A stretch of 64,000 nt of DNA from the NCBI GenBank assembly GCA_963580285.1, contig OY757010.1:145190675-145254674 (forward strand), in the 5' to 3' direction. Source of the stretch: Lucinisca nassula. Taxonomy: Eukaryota > Mollusca > Bivalvia > Lucinida > Lucinidae. Both the position numbers and the translations under genes were made by a program. This document shows positions 43,740 to 54,650 of the stretch, one piece after another. Under the pieces are notes generated by a model. The model saw only the letters and a program-made list of their open reading frames with translations, did not search any database and had not been told where the DNA came from. Position 1 is the first letter of the stretch, and each line of letters opens with the position of its first letter.

Positions 43740-44075
43740 TAAAAGAAAGCCAGATTTATTCCAGCTTCAGGGAGCCACCTAGGCAACATTCCTGTGAAGT
43801 TTGAATCAAATTGGCCCAAAGATATAGGAGAAGTTGTTGTTTGAAGATTTTTCTATTTTTAGCTCTGGTGACCATCTTGTTCAATGGAGCGAAACGATTT
43901 TAGCTATTCTGGAAGAGGGTCACCTAAGCAACATTCCTGTGAATTTGATTGAAATTGGCCCAAGGGTTTAGAAGAAGTTAGGATTTAAAGCAAATTGTTG
44001 AAGCCGCACGACACACGACGCACGACGGACCGATCACAATAGCTCACCATGAGCACTTCGTGCTCAGGTGATCTA
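43740..44075 (+). mobile_element. 3' part of an E10-type element
   Basis: Two core units (GGCAACATTCCTGTGAAGTT, TTTTTAGCTCTGGTGACCAT). Then CGACACACGACGCACGACGG, hairpin GAGCAC-TTC-GTGCTC and AGGTGATCTA (GAGCTA with one change). No header. Confidence 0.6.
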
Positions 44076-44182
44076 AAAACATATTCATGATCAATTTTCG
44101 CAGTAAAAACATTCACAGACCATGTGCACCATTCAAAAGTATTTCAATTGGCTAAGACGTCAAGGAAAATGATACTGAAAAG

Positions 44183-46325
44183 ACAAGAGAGCCATGGTGG
44201 CCATGGATCACTCACCTGATCCATACTGTACAAATGTAAAGGAAGGTAATCCACAGCGAAGTAGAGGGTTTGAGCAACTTTGGTCGACGGTGACCAAATG
44301 AACAGTTCTGTGAAATTAATTCAAAATCGGCCTGGCTGTTTACGAGTAGAAATCATTTTCAGGTTTGTATACCCTTAGCTCTGGTGGCCATTATGTTGAA
44401 TGATGCAAACTATTTTTGGCAGTTTTGGTAGAGGGTCACCCATGCAGCATTCCTAGAAAATTGCTTCCTTTTAGAGTAAAGATATAGTAAGAAGTCTTTA
44501 AACTAGAAATGCGTCCATAGGACACAGATGCCCCCGCCTGAAAATATGCCTATGATTCATCCATAGAAAGTTATTGACCATGTTTAAGTTTTGGACCATT
44601 TTTTTCAATTTGACCTCTAAGTATGACCGTGACCTTGGAAGTAAGGACCTTGGTTTTGTGTGAGGCAGATTGTCTCATGATGGCCAACAGTTCTGCCATG
44701 TAATTTCAAAATCCATCCAGAGATAAGAAAGTTATTGACTGCGTTTAAGTTTCGGACCATTTTTTGACTTGACATTTGACCTCTAAGTATGACCTTGACC
44801 TTGGAGGTTCGGATCTGGGTTTGCACGTGACACATCGTCTCATGATGGTTAACATTTCTTCAAAGTATTTTCAAAATCCATCCAGAAATAAGTAAGTTAT
44901 TGACGGTGTTTAAGTTTCGGACCCTTTTTTGACCTTTGACCTCTAAGTATGACCTTGACCTTGGAGGTACGGACATGGGTTTTGCACGTGACATATTGTC
45001 TCATGATGGTTAACATTTCTGCAAAGTAATTTCAAAATCCATCCAGAATTAAGTAATCATTGACTGCGTTTAAGTTTCGGACCCTTTTTTTACCTTTGAC
45101 CTCTAAGTATGACCTTGACCTTGGAGGTACGCACCTTGGTTTTGCACGTGACACGTCGCCTCATGATGGTTAACATTTCTGCAGGGTAATTTTAAAATCC
45201 ATCGAGAAATAAGGAAGTTACTGACCGCGATTAAATTTCGGACGCACGTACGGACGGACAGGGGCAACGCTATATGCGCTTTCCACCATTCTTCGAATGG
45301 GCATAAAAAACTATTTCAACTTATGCGACTATCTTGTTCAGCAGAGTGGAACAATTTGAACAATTTTGGCAGGCGGTCACCAAAAGAATCATTAATCAGA
45401 GCAGAACAGTTTAAACAATTATGGTAGAGGGTCAACCAAGGAATATGCCTAAAAAATCATTTCAAAATTCATCTACTAATCTGCTAGATAAGGAGGATAA
45501 GACGTTCAATAATTTTGTTTCCTATTTATAGCCCCGGTGGCCATCTTGTTCATCCAAGCACAACGGTTTGATCAATTCTGGTAAATGGTCACAATAGGAA
45601 CATTCCTGTGAAATTATGTCAAAATGCGTCCACTGTTTTAGGGGGAGAAATCGTCCAAAGTTTTTTTTTCTATTTTTACCGCCGGTGTTTATGTTCAACC
45701 GAGCAGAACAGTTTGGGCAGTCTTGGAAGAAGGTCAGCCAAGAAACATTTCTGTAAAATTATTTCGAAATCCATCCACATGTTAAGCAGGAGAAGTCACT
45801 TGAAGTTTTTTTTCTTCTATTTTTAGCTCTGGTGGCCATCTTGTTCATGCGAGCGGAACATTTAGTGCAGTTTTGGTAAAGGTCATCCAAGGAAATTGCT
45901 GAGAAATAAATTCAAAATTCATCCAAGGGTTATTTAATTCTTTTTTCTACTTTTAGCTCTGACGGAAATCTTGTTTATCTGAGCAGAACGATTTGAGCAA
46001 ATCGGGTACAGGGTATCCCAATGAGCTTTCCTGTGAAATTATTTCGAGATTCATCAACTGGTTAAGGAAAGGTAAGTCGTATAAAGACTTTTGCTATTTT
46101 TAGCTCTGGTGGGCCATCTTGTTCACCCGAAGGGAACGGTTTGAGCGATCGTGGTAGAGGGTCACCCAAGGAAAACTCCTGAAGTAATTTTAAAATCCAT
46201 ACACTAGTTATGAGGAAGGTTTTCTATCTTTAGCTCTGGTGGTCATCTTTTTCACCCGAGTGGAACACTTTGACCAATTTTGGTAGAGGGTCGCCCAAGG
46301 GATATTCCTGTGATATTCCTCAGGT
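44183..46325 (+). mobile_element. E10: element with a 145-bp core, left part
   Basis: Header ACAAGAGAGCC-ATGGTGGCCATGGATCACTCACCTG. Units of about 145 bp (GAGGGTCACCCAAGGAA, TCCTGTGAAATTATTTC, TTTTTAGCTCTGGTGGCCAT). A family M element is nested at 44501-45310. The array stops at about 46325. A matching 3' end lies at 47860-47972, on the far side of a T-core element. Confidence 0.65.
44501..45310 (+). mobile_element. Family M element, complete, nested in E10
   Basis: Header AACTAGAAATGCGTCCATAG-GACACAGATGCCCCC. Five units of about 150 bp follow (GTTTAAGTTTCGGACC, TTTGACCTCTAAGTATGACC, GACATATTGTCTCATGATGG). Then GCACGTACGGACGGACAGGGG and ATATGCGC...GGGCATAAAAAA. The E10 core reads AGAAGTCTTTA before it and CTATTTCAACTTATG after it. 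Confidence 0.7.
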
Positions 46326-47856
46326 GCACATTGTCCAATGGCAGCCATGTATTTTAACATGATATCATTTTAATCAACCAAATATAAAGTCTCCCGAATG
46401 AACCCCCATATCCAAATGAGCACACATCTGGACTCAGTATATGGAACATAAGGCCTTTTATGAAGTAGAGGGTGTAGGGCACCCCAGATGACTCCCAAGC
46501 TAATGTTATTTGAATGCGTCTTATCATCGATGTGGGGCTCTGAACAGTTTCTGAGATATATGGCCTTTTGTGAAGTGGTGGGGTGGGGAAAGGCCCTGGC
46601 CTGACCCAGGAGAATTCCTGGTTGATGTCAATCAATGTGTCTTATCATAAGGGACAACAATATATATGGTTTAGAGGTGCGGATCTGTAAGGTTTCCGAG
46701 ATATTGGGTCTTTAATGAAATGAAGGGGTGGGGCACGACCCCGGCACATCCAAGGGGACCAACAGGTTAGTGTCACTGAATGCGTCTTATCATAAGAAAC
46801 ACAAATATATAAGGTTAAGGGGCAGGGATCTGAATGGTTTCTGAGATAGATGGCCTTATTTGAAGTGGAGTGGAGGGCAAGGCCCCGGCACACCCAGGAA
46901 ACCCCCAAAATTGGTGTCAATGAATGCATCTCTTCATAAGGAACAAGAATATATATGGTTTAGGGGTGGGGATCTGTGAGGTTTCCAAGATGTTGGGCCT
47001 TTTATGAAATGAAGTGGGTGGGGCATGACTCCGGCGCATCCTGAGGGGACACCCAGGTTGGTGTCACTGAATGCGTCTTATCATAAGGAACAAGAATTTT
47101 TTATAGTTTTGGGGTGGGGATCTGAATGGTTTCTGAGGTATATGACCTTCTGTGAAGTGGAGGGATGGGACAAGGCCCCGGCGCATCCACAGGAGACCCT
47201 CAAGTTGGTGTCAGTGAATGTATCTTTTCATAAGGAACATGAATATATATGGTTTAAAAGTGGGGATCTGTAAGGTTTCCAAGATATTGGGCCTTTTATG
47301 GAATGAAGGGGGTGGGGCAAGACCCCGGTACATCACGGGGAACCCCCAGATTTGTGTCACTGAATGCCTCTTATCATAAGGAACAAGAATATATATGGTT
47401 TTGGGGTGAGGATCTGAATGGTTTCTGAGTTATATGACCCTTTATGAAGTGGAAGAGGTGGGGCATGGCTCCGGCATACCCTGGGGAACCCCCATGTTGG
47501 CATAGAAGCATATGGCTGAGAGATGTTTACTCAAGGAACAATTCTATAACAGTTTTGTCAAACGCCATTTTTCAATTTTCCCCATGATAAGTTCTATAAT
47601 AGGGTTATCCTATGGAAGCAAAGAATACAACACAGAACTTAAAAATATGAAGTGTACATGTTTTCTGGGCCAGACTAGCTAGTTTCGATACTTCAGATGA
47701 AATTTGGGCCCGATAGGCCTAGTGATTTCAGAGGAGGTGTCGTTTGAAAGTGTTGACACAGACGACAGACGACATACGACGTAAGTCTTACGGCATACGA
47801 CGACAGACAACTGTCGATCCTATAAGCTCTCCTGGAGCCTTCAGCTGTGGTGAGCT
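46326..47856 (+). mobile_element. T-core element with terminator
   Basis: About seven T-core units (46400-47500). The tail module follows (AAGCATATGGCTGAGAGATG), broken at 47597-47690 by a ribozyme-family fragment ending at CTAGCTAGTTTCGA. Then GACGACAGACGACATACGAC, stem GAGCCTTCAGCTG and GGTGAGCTA. No clear header at the left. Confidence 0.6.
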
Positions 47857-47972
47857 AAAAACTGTCCAGCAGCTTTGGAGAAGAAGTCAGTTGAGGCAAA
47901 AGTTTACGACACACACAACGGACTGTGACCGATCACAATAGCTCACGTTGAGTACTTCTTGCTCCGGTCAGC
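47857..47972 (+). mobile_element. 3' end of an E10-type element
   Basis: GAGAAGAAGTCAGTTGAGGC then ACGACACACACAACGGACTG and a stem GAGTAC-TTC-TTGCTC, ending GGTCAGCTA. It would complete E10 if the T-core element inserted into it. Confidence 0.5.
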
Positions 47973-48280
47973 TACACAAAAAACTTATACTTTCCCATTT
48001 TTCTCATAAAAAGGGCTGAGTGACCAAATTTGATTTTGGCCTTAAATAGGTTAAGTCAACCCAGGGTCATTATTTAACAAATTATAATGGACCCGAGTCC
48101 TTAATACTACAAGTTTCATGGTAACCTGTTCACTGGTTCCAGAAAAGAAGATTGTCGAAGGTTTGCTTCTGCTTTATATCAGCATGGTGGCCATCTTGGT
48201 CATTGATCAAACTCCTTTGATTGAAATATCATTTCTACCTACTGAAATGTACTTTCGTAAGGCCAAGTAGTTTCTGAGAA
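47973..48280. other. Degenerate element-like sequence
   Basis: AGCATGGTGGCCATCTTGGT and GGTTCCAGAAAAGAAGATTG look like worn core pieces. No gene. Confidence 0.35.
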
Positions 48281-48282
48281 AC

Positions 48283-48778
48283 AAGAGGGCCCTGAGGGCC
48301 CCGATTCACTCACCTGAATGTCACTGTCTAATAGACTTCTGGTTCAGACATGAAGATTTTCAAAGGGTTCCCCTACATAAGTCCGAAAAATCAGTGGGCA
48401 CCGGGGTGGACCTATTTTAGGCCCCAGGGCTATAATTTGGACAATCTTGGTAGAGGTCTACTAGACAAAGGTTCGTACAAAATATCAAAGCCCTGTGCCT
48501 TCTGGTTTCAGACAAGAAGATTTTTAAAGGTTTTCCCTATATAAGTCTATGTAAAACCAGTGGGCCCGGGGGGCAGAGCCATTTTGGCCCCATGGGTATT
48601 ATTTGGTCAATCTGGGTCGAGGTCCACTAGACAAAGCTTCATACCAAATATCAAAGAACAGAGCCTTCTGGTTTCTGACAGTCGAGAAGATTTTAAAAGA
48701 TTTTTCCTATATTAGTCAATGTAAAATCAGTGGGCCCCGAGGAAGGGGGCATTTTCGATCCCAAGGGCTGTAATATGA
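48283..48778 (+). mobile_element. E11: Helentron-like element, left part
   Basis: Header ACAAGAGGGCCC-TGA-GGGCCCCGATTCACTCACC. Three 165-bp units follow. It breaks at GTAATATGAAAA and resumes at about 52151 (ATAATCGTGATAGAGGTCC), so 3.4 kb was inserted in one unit. The right part runs to 53754, where the LINE cuts it. Confidence 0.7.
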
Positions 48779-49392
48779 AAAACAAGAGGCTCAATGAGCC
48801 TAAACCGCTCACCTGAGGAACTTAAGTTTTAACAATTCACAGACTTGACTACTAAATCTGCTAATAGAATCCAGCCCATTGACCCTTACAGGATATAAGT
48901 CATGATTATTGCATTGCATTCCAAGTTTGAGACTTCTAGCTTCTATAGTTCCTGAGAAATCTTTGACGAAAATTTAACATTGGTCAAAATGGAGAGAAAG
49001 AAGAATGAAAGAACAGATGAACAAATAAGCTGAGAAAGCCCAATGTCTCTTACACAAAATAAGTCATCATTATTCTACTGAATACCAAATTTGATGCTTC
49101 TAGCTTTTATAGTTCCTGAGAAATCTTTGATTAAAAATTTAACATTGGTCTATTATCTCTATATGGAGAGAAAGAAGAATGAAGGAACAAATGAACCAGA
49201 CTAGCTCCAAAACCTAATGCAGCCTTTCCCCTTGCCCAATGGTGCTACACATAAAATTTAAACAAGATTGGTCGACTGCCTTCTGAGATATGCTTCATTG
49301 AAAGTGTGGACGACGGATGGACGGACGACAGACGACGGACTCCGGAGCCTTGGTATACTATCGGCTCACTGGAGCCTTTGGCTCAGGTGAGC
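48779..49392 (+). mobile_element. E12: short complete Helentron-like element
   Basis: Starts ACAAGAGGCTC-AAT-GAGCCTAAACCGCTCACCTGAGG. Two related units follow (CTTCTAGCTT-TATAGTTCCT, AATTTAACATTGGTC). A GACGGATGGACGGACGACAG run, hairpin GAGCC-TTT-GGCTC and AGGTGAGCTA close it. The 5' palindrome and the 3' hairpin use the same stem bases (GGCTC/GAGCC). Confidence 0.72.
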
Positions 49393-52150
49393 TAAAAATT
49401 CAAGTCGCTATTTCTGTCACAACATTTTCCCTACGTTAAGTCTATGGGCAAATTTTTTTGTCTCTCAAGGTCACGTAACTCCGAGGTAAATATTCCGATT
49501 CGGCCCAAAAACGAACTTAACTGAGATTTTATGCCTGTCCTCGTGACCTGCAAGTTTGAAGCTGATATGAATAAAAATTAAGTTGCTATCGTGGTCACAA
49601 CGTATTTTTTTATGCTCAAGGGCAGGTAACTCCAAGGCAAATATTCCGATTCGGCCCAAAATCGAACTTAACCGAGATTTTATGTCTGTCTTCGTTACCT
49701 GCAAGTTTGAAGCTGATCTGAAAAAAATTCAAGTCGCTATCGTAGTCGCAACATTTTCCCTAATTAAGTCTATGGGCAAATTTTTTGTCGCTCAAGGTCA
49801 CGTAACTCCGATGTCAATATTCCGATTCGGCCCAAAATTGAACTTAACCGAGATTTTATGCCTGTCCTCGTTACCTGCAAGTTTGAAGCTGATACGAATA
49901 AAAATAAAGTTGCTATCGTGGTCACAACGTATTTTTTTATGCTCAAGGACAGGTAACTCCAAGGCAAATAATCCGATTCGGCCCAAAATTGAACTTAACC
50001 GAGATTTTATGTCTGTCCTCGTTACCTGCAAGTTTGAAGATGATCTGAAAAAAATTCAAGTGGCTATCGTAGTCACAACATTTTCCCTATGTAAAGTCTA
50101 TGGGCAAATTTTTTGTCGCTCAAGGTCATGTAACTCCGAGGTCAATATTCCGATTCGAACTTAACTGAGATTTTATGCCTGTCCACTTTACCTGCAAGTT
50201 TGAAGCTGATCTGAATAAAAATAAAGTTGCTATCGTGGTCACAACGTATTTTTTTATGCTCAAGGGCAGGTAACTCCAAGGCAAATAATCCGATTCGGCC
50301 CAAAATCTAACTTAACCGAGATTTTATGTCTGTCCTCGTTACCTGCAAGTTTGAAGCTGATCTGAATAAAAATAAAGTTGCTATCGTGGTCACAACGTAT
50401 TTTTTCATGCTCAAGGGCAGGTAACTCCAAGGCAAATAATCCGATTCGGCCCAAAATCAAACTTAACCGTGATTTTATGTCTGTTCTCGTTACCTGCAAG
50501 TTTGAAGCTGATCTGAAAAAAATTCAAGTCGCTATCGTAGTCACAACATTTTCCCTATGTTAAGTCTATGGGCAAATTTTTTGTCGCTCAAGGTCACGTA
50601 ACTCCGAGGTCAATATTCCGATTCTGCCCAAAATCGAACTTAACCGAGATTTTATGCCTGTCCTTATTATCTGCAAGAATGAAGTCGATCAGAAAAAAAT
50701 TGACGGAGCTAGAGTGATGACAAGCTTTTTCCTATGTTAAGTCTATGGGAGCTATATGTTGCCATGGTAACCAGAGTTCCACTCAGATCTGCATGAAAAC
50801 CTTATGCAGTCTTTCCACTTGCCCAATAATGTTACACATGAAATGTGATCAAAGTCGGCCAAGTAGTCTTCAAGATATACATTTTTGAAATTCACATTAA
50901 CCCTTATGCAAAAATGCACAAGGGCAGGTAACTCCTAAGTGTATGATCCGATTCTGCCAATTATCGAACTTGACCGAGATTTCATGGCTGTGCTGGTTAT
51001 CTGTAAGAATGAAGCCAATCCCAACAAAATTGAAGCAGCTCCAGTGATGACAACATTTTCCCCATGTTAAGTCGATAGGCAATTTTTCGGGCGCTCAAGG
51101 GGACGTAACTCTTGAGTGAATTATCTGATTCGGCCCAAAATCGAACTTGACCTAGATTTTATGCCTGTACTGGTTATCTGCAAGAATGAAGTCGATCAGA
51201 AAAAATTGACGGAGCTAGAGTGATGACAAGCTTTTTCCTATGTGAAGTCTATGGGAGCTAGATGTTGCCATGGCAACCAGAGTTCCACTCAGATCTGCCT
51301 GAAAACCTTATGAAGCCTTTCCACTTGCCAAATAATGCGACACATGAAATTTGATCAAAGTTGGCCAAGTAGTCTTTAAGATATACATTTTTGAAATTCC
51401 CATTAACCCTAATGCAAAAACACACAAGGGCAGGTAACTCCTAAGTGAATGATCCGATTCTGCCAGTTATCGAACATGACCGAGATTTCATGGCTGTGCT
51501 GGTTATCTGCAAGAATAAAGCCAATCTGAAAATAATTGAAGCAGCTACGGTGATGACAACATTCTCCCCATGTTAAGTCAATAGGCAATTTTTTCAACGC
51601 TCAAGGGCACGTAACTCCTGAGTGAATAATCCGATTCAGCCCAAAATCGAACTTGATCGAGATTTCATGCCTGTCCTCGTTATCTGCAAGAATGAAGTCG
51701 ATCAGAAAAAAATTGACGGAGCTAGAGTGATGACAAGCTTTTTCCTAACGCTCAATGGCACGTAACTCCTGAGTGAATAATCCGATTCGGTCCAAAATCG
51801 AACTTGATCGAGATTTCATGCCTGTCCTCGTTATCTGCAAGAACGAAGACAATCAGAAAAAAATTGACGGAGCTAGAGTGATGACAAACTTTTTCCTATG
51901 TTAAGTCTATGGGAGCTATTTGTTGCCATGGCAACCAGAGTTCCAATCCGATCTGCCCGAAAACAGTATGCAGCCTTTCCCCCTACCTGATAATGCTTCA
52001 CATGAAATTTGATCAAGATTGGCCCACTGGTTCCGGAGATATACTTCTTTGAAAGTGTGGACGACGACGGACGACGACGGACGACGACGGACGACGGACG
52101 CCGGCTCGTGGTATACTAATACCTCACATGAGCCTTCGGCTCAGGTGAGC
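49393..52150 (+). mobile_element. Header-less element with A/B/C sub-repeats
   Basis: Repeats of about 150-170 bp built on CCGATTCGGCCCAAAATCGA and GAGATTTTATGCCTGTCC. 49468-50680 alternates two variants; 50690-51960 has a third (ATTGACGGAGCTAGAGTGAT). It ends ACGACGGACGACGACGGACG, hairpin GAGCC-TTC-GGCTC and AGGTGAGCTA. Frames such as 49583-50164 simply translate the repeat. Confidence 0.65.
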
Positions 52151-53754
52151 TAATAATCGTGATAGAGGTCCATCAGACGAAGCTTCATACCAAATATCAA
52201 AGACGTGAACCTTCTGGTTTCAGACAAGACGATTTTTACAGATTTTCCCTATAGAAGTCTATGTAAAACAAAAGGGCCGCATGGCGGGTGCATTTTTGAC
52301 CCAAGGCCTATAATTTTTTACAATCTTGATAGAGGTCCACTAGATAAAGCTTCATACCAAATATCAAAGACTTGGGCCTTGCGGATTCAGGGAAGAAGAT
52401 TTTCGCTATAAAAGTCTATATTAAAGCAAAGGGCCCCGGGGTGGGAGCATTTTTTGTTCGAGGACTATAATTTGAACAATCTTGATAGAGGTCCTCTAGA
52501 TGAAGCTTCATACCATATATCAAAGACCTGGGCCTTGCGATTTCAGAGAACAGGATTTTTTAAAATTTTCCACATATAAGTCAATGTAAAACCAAAGGGC
52601 CCCAGGGCGGGGGCATTTTTCTCACCCAATGGCTATAATTTGAACAATGTAGGTAGAGGTTCACTAGATGAAGCTACACACCAAATATCAAAGACCTGGG
52701 CATTGTGGTTTCAGAGAAAAAGATTTTCAAAGATTTTCCGTAGATAAGCCTATGTAAAACCAAATGGCCCGGCATTTTTGGCTCTAGGGCTATAATTTGA
52801 ACAATCTTGATAGAGATCCACAAGATGAAGCTCCACATCAAAAATCAAAGACCTAGACCTTGCGGTTTCAGAGAAGAATATTTTTAAATATATTCCCTAT
52901 ATAAGCCTATGTAAAACCAAAGGGCCCTGGGCGGGGTCATTTTTTCGGCCAAGGGCTATAATTTGAACAATCTTGGAAGAGATCCACTAGATGAAGCTAC
53001 ACATCAAAAATCAAAGACCTAGACCTTGCGGTTTCAGAGAAGAATATTTTTAAATATATTCCCTATATAAGCCTATGTAAAACCAAAGGGCCCTGGGCGG
53101 GGTCATTTTTGGCTCCTGGGCTATATTTTGAACAATCTTGTTAGGGGTCCACCAGATGAAGCTTCATACTCAATATCAAAGACCTGGAATTTGCGGTTCC
53201 CTTTGGTGTCTTTGATGGATTGAGTAAGTTAATTGTATCGATTCCTGATTTTGTTTTACTTCTACTTTTCAGAGAAGAAGATTTTTTAAAGATTTTCCCT
53301 ATATATGTCAATATAAACCAAAGGGCACTGGGGCGGGGACATTTGTGGCCCCAGGGCTATAATTTGAACAATCTTGGTAGAGGTCCATTAGCTTCATATC
53401 ACATATCAAAGACCTAGGCCTTACCGTTTCATAGAAGAAGATTTTAGAAGTTTTTCACTATATAATTCTATGTAAAACCAAAGGGCCCTGAGGCGGGGGA
53501 CTTTTGGCCCCTGGGCTATAATTTGAACAATCTTGATAGATGTCCGCTAGATTAAGCTTCACACAAAATATCAAACACCTGGGCCTTCTGGTTTCAGACA
53601 AGAAGATTTTTAAAGGTTTTTCCTTTATAAGTCTATGTAAAACTGGTTAGCCCCGGTGCAGGGGCACTTTTTGCCCTAGGGCTATAATTTGAAAAACTTG
53701 GTAGAGATTCACTAGATGAAGCTTCATACCAAATATCGAAGACCTGGGCCTTGG
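52151..53754 (+). mobile_element. E11, right part
   Basis: About ten 165-bp units (GGGCTATAATTTGAACAATC, GGTTTCAGAGAAGAAGATT) continue E11 from 48778. A PLE-A tail fragment is nested at 53199-53268. The array ends at the LINE junction at 53754; no terminator is found. Confidence 0.68.
53199..53268 (+). mobile_element. PLE-A 3' tail fragment inside the E11 array
   Basis: Seventy bp matching the last bases of the PLE-A 3' UTR (TTCCCTTTGGTGTCTTTGAT ... GTTTTACTTCTAC). It lies between TTTGCGG and TTTCAGAGAAGAAG of one core unit, which together would be continuous. Confidence 0.65.
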
Positions 53755-54311
53755 TTTAAACATATTTATTTCGAAAGAATAATGTTTACAAATACAACAT
53801 AGACATGATACAACAATACAGGATTAGAACGAAAGCTATAAGCTTATTTAGTTCTGTTCCTATGTAATGCTATGAAACTGACATACATAAATGGCATATA
53901 TCGTGAAAGAAATTACTGATCAGGACTATTTGTATGTTAATGTATCTCTAATGAGAACACACTTTACAGCGCTGTACTGATTATAGGAATAGTGATTTTT
54001 TTACAAAACAAGATGATTCAAAATAATAATTATAAGAAAGACGAAAGCTATGAGTTATGAGTATTGCATGTTATGAGATGGTGAAAAACGATGTAGAAAA
54101 GATTTTAAATTAAACTAATAAGGTAGAAAAAAAGATGGGAAAGATTCTGGTACTGGGGCCAGTTGGGTGGGGGTGAGTCAGTGCATTGTTGGGCTGTTGT
54201 CAGCTAAATATAATAGTATCATGAATCGTAGGAATCATAGTTGTATTACATTAATGAGACTGTTGGGGGACGACGAGTAATGTTAAACAAGAATGGATAC
54301 TGTATGTTTTG

Positions 54312-54650
54312 TCAAAATCTTTTAGTAGCCGATATGAATTTTTGCACACCCTCGAATATAACTTTGTTAGATCCAAAGGATAAAGATTCATCACCTGAGA
54401 GAAGTACTTGCAATGAAATATTGCAATATTGTAATACGGTATTAACAAGGGCTGTTCTCTGTTCACGGTATAGGGGGCATTTCAGGAAGTAATGTTCAGC
54501 ACTCTCGATATTATTTCCACATCTACATAATGGCGAGTCCACAATGTTCTTCCGAAACAGGTCGAAACTGAGCGAGTTTACACCCAGTTCGAAGTCTAGT
54601 ATGTAATATTTGTAATTTCCGACTTCCAGTGTAGTAATACTTTGGGACAA
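54312..54650 (-). pseudogene. Frameshifted C-terminal zinc-knuckle region of the LINE
   Basis: This continues the LINE in other frames. It carries SFDLFRKNIVDSPLCRCG, then ESAEHYFLKCPLY, a C-x-C...H...C arrangement typical of the C-terminal cysteine-histidine motif of CR1/Jockey-type ORF2 proteins. Between the main frame and this one lies a short stretch (about 54650-54590) in the third frame reading YYYTGSRKLQILHTRLRTG, also conserved in the family. Two indels are therefore needed to explain the region, one at the GGG at 54644-54646 and one around 54576-54585. The downstream sequence to 53755 is the 3' UTR. Confidence 0.75.

Noticed and set aside
49583..50164. 193-codon plus-strand frame
   Set aside because: It spans several 150-170-bp tandem units and repeats itself; no domain or splice context.
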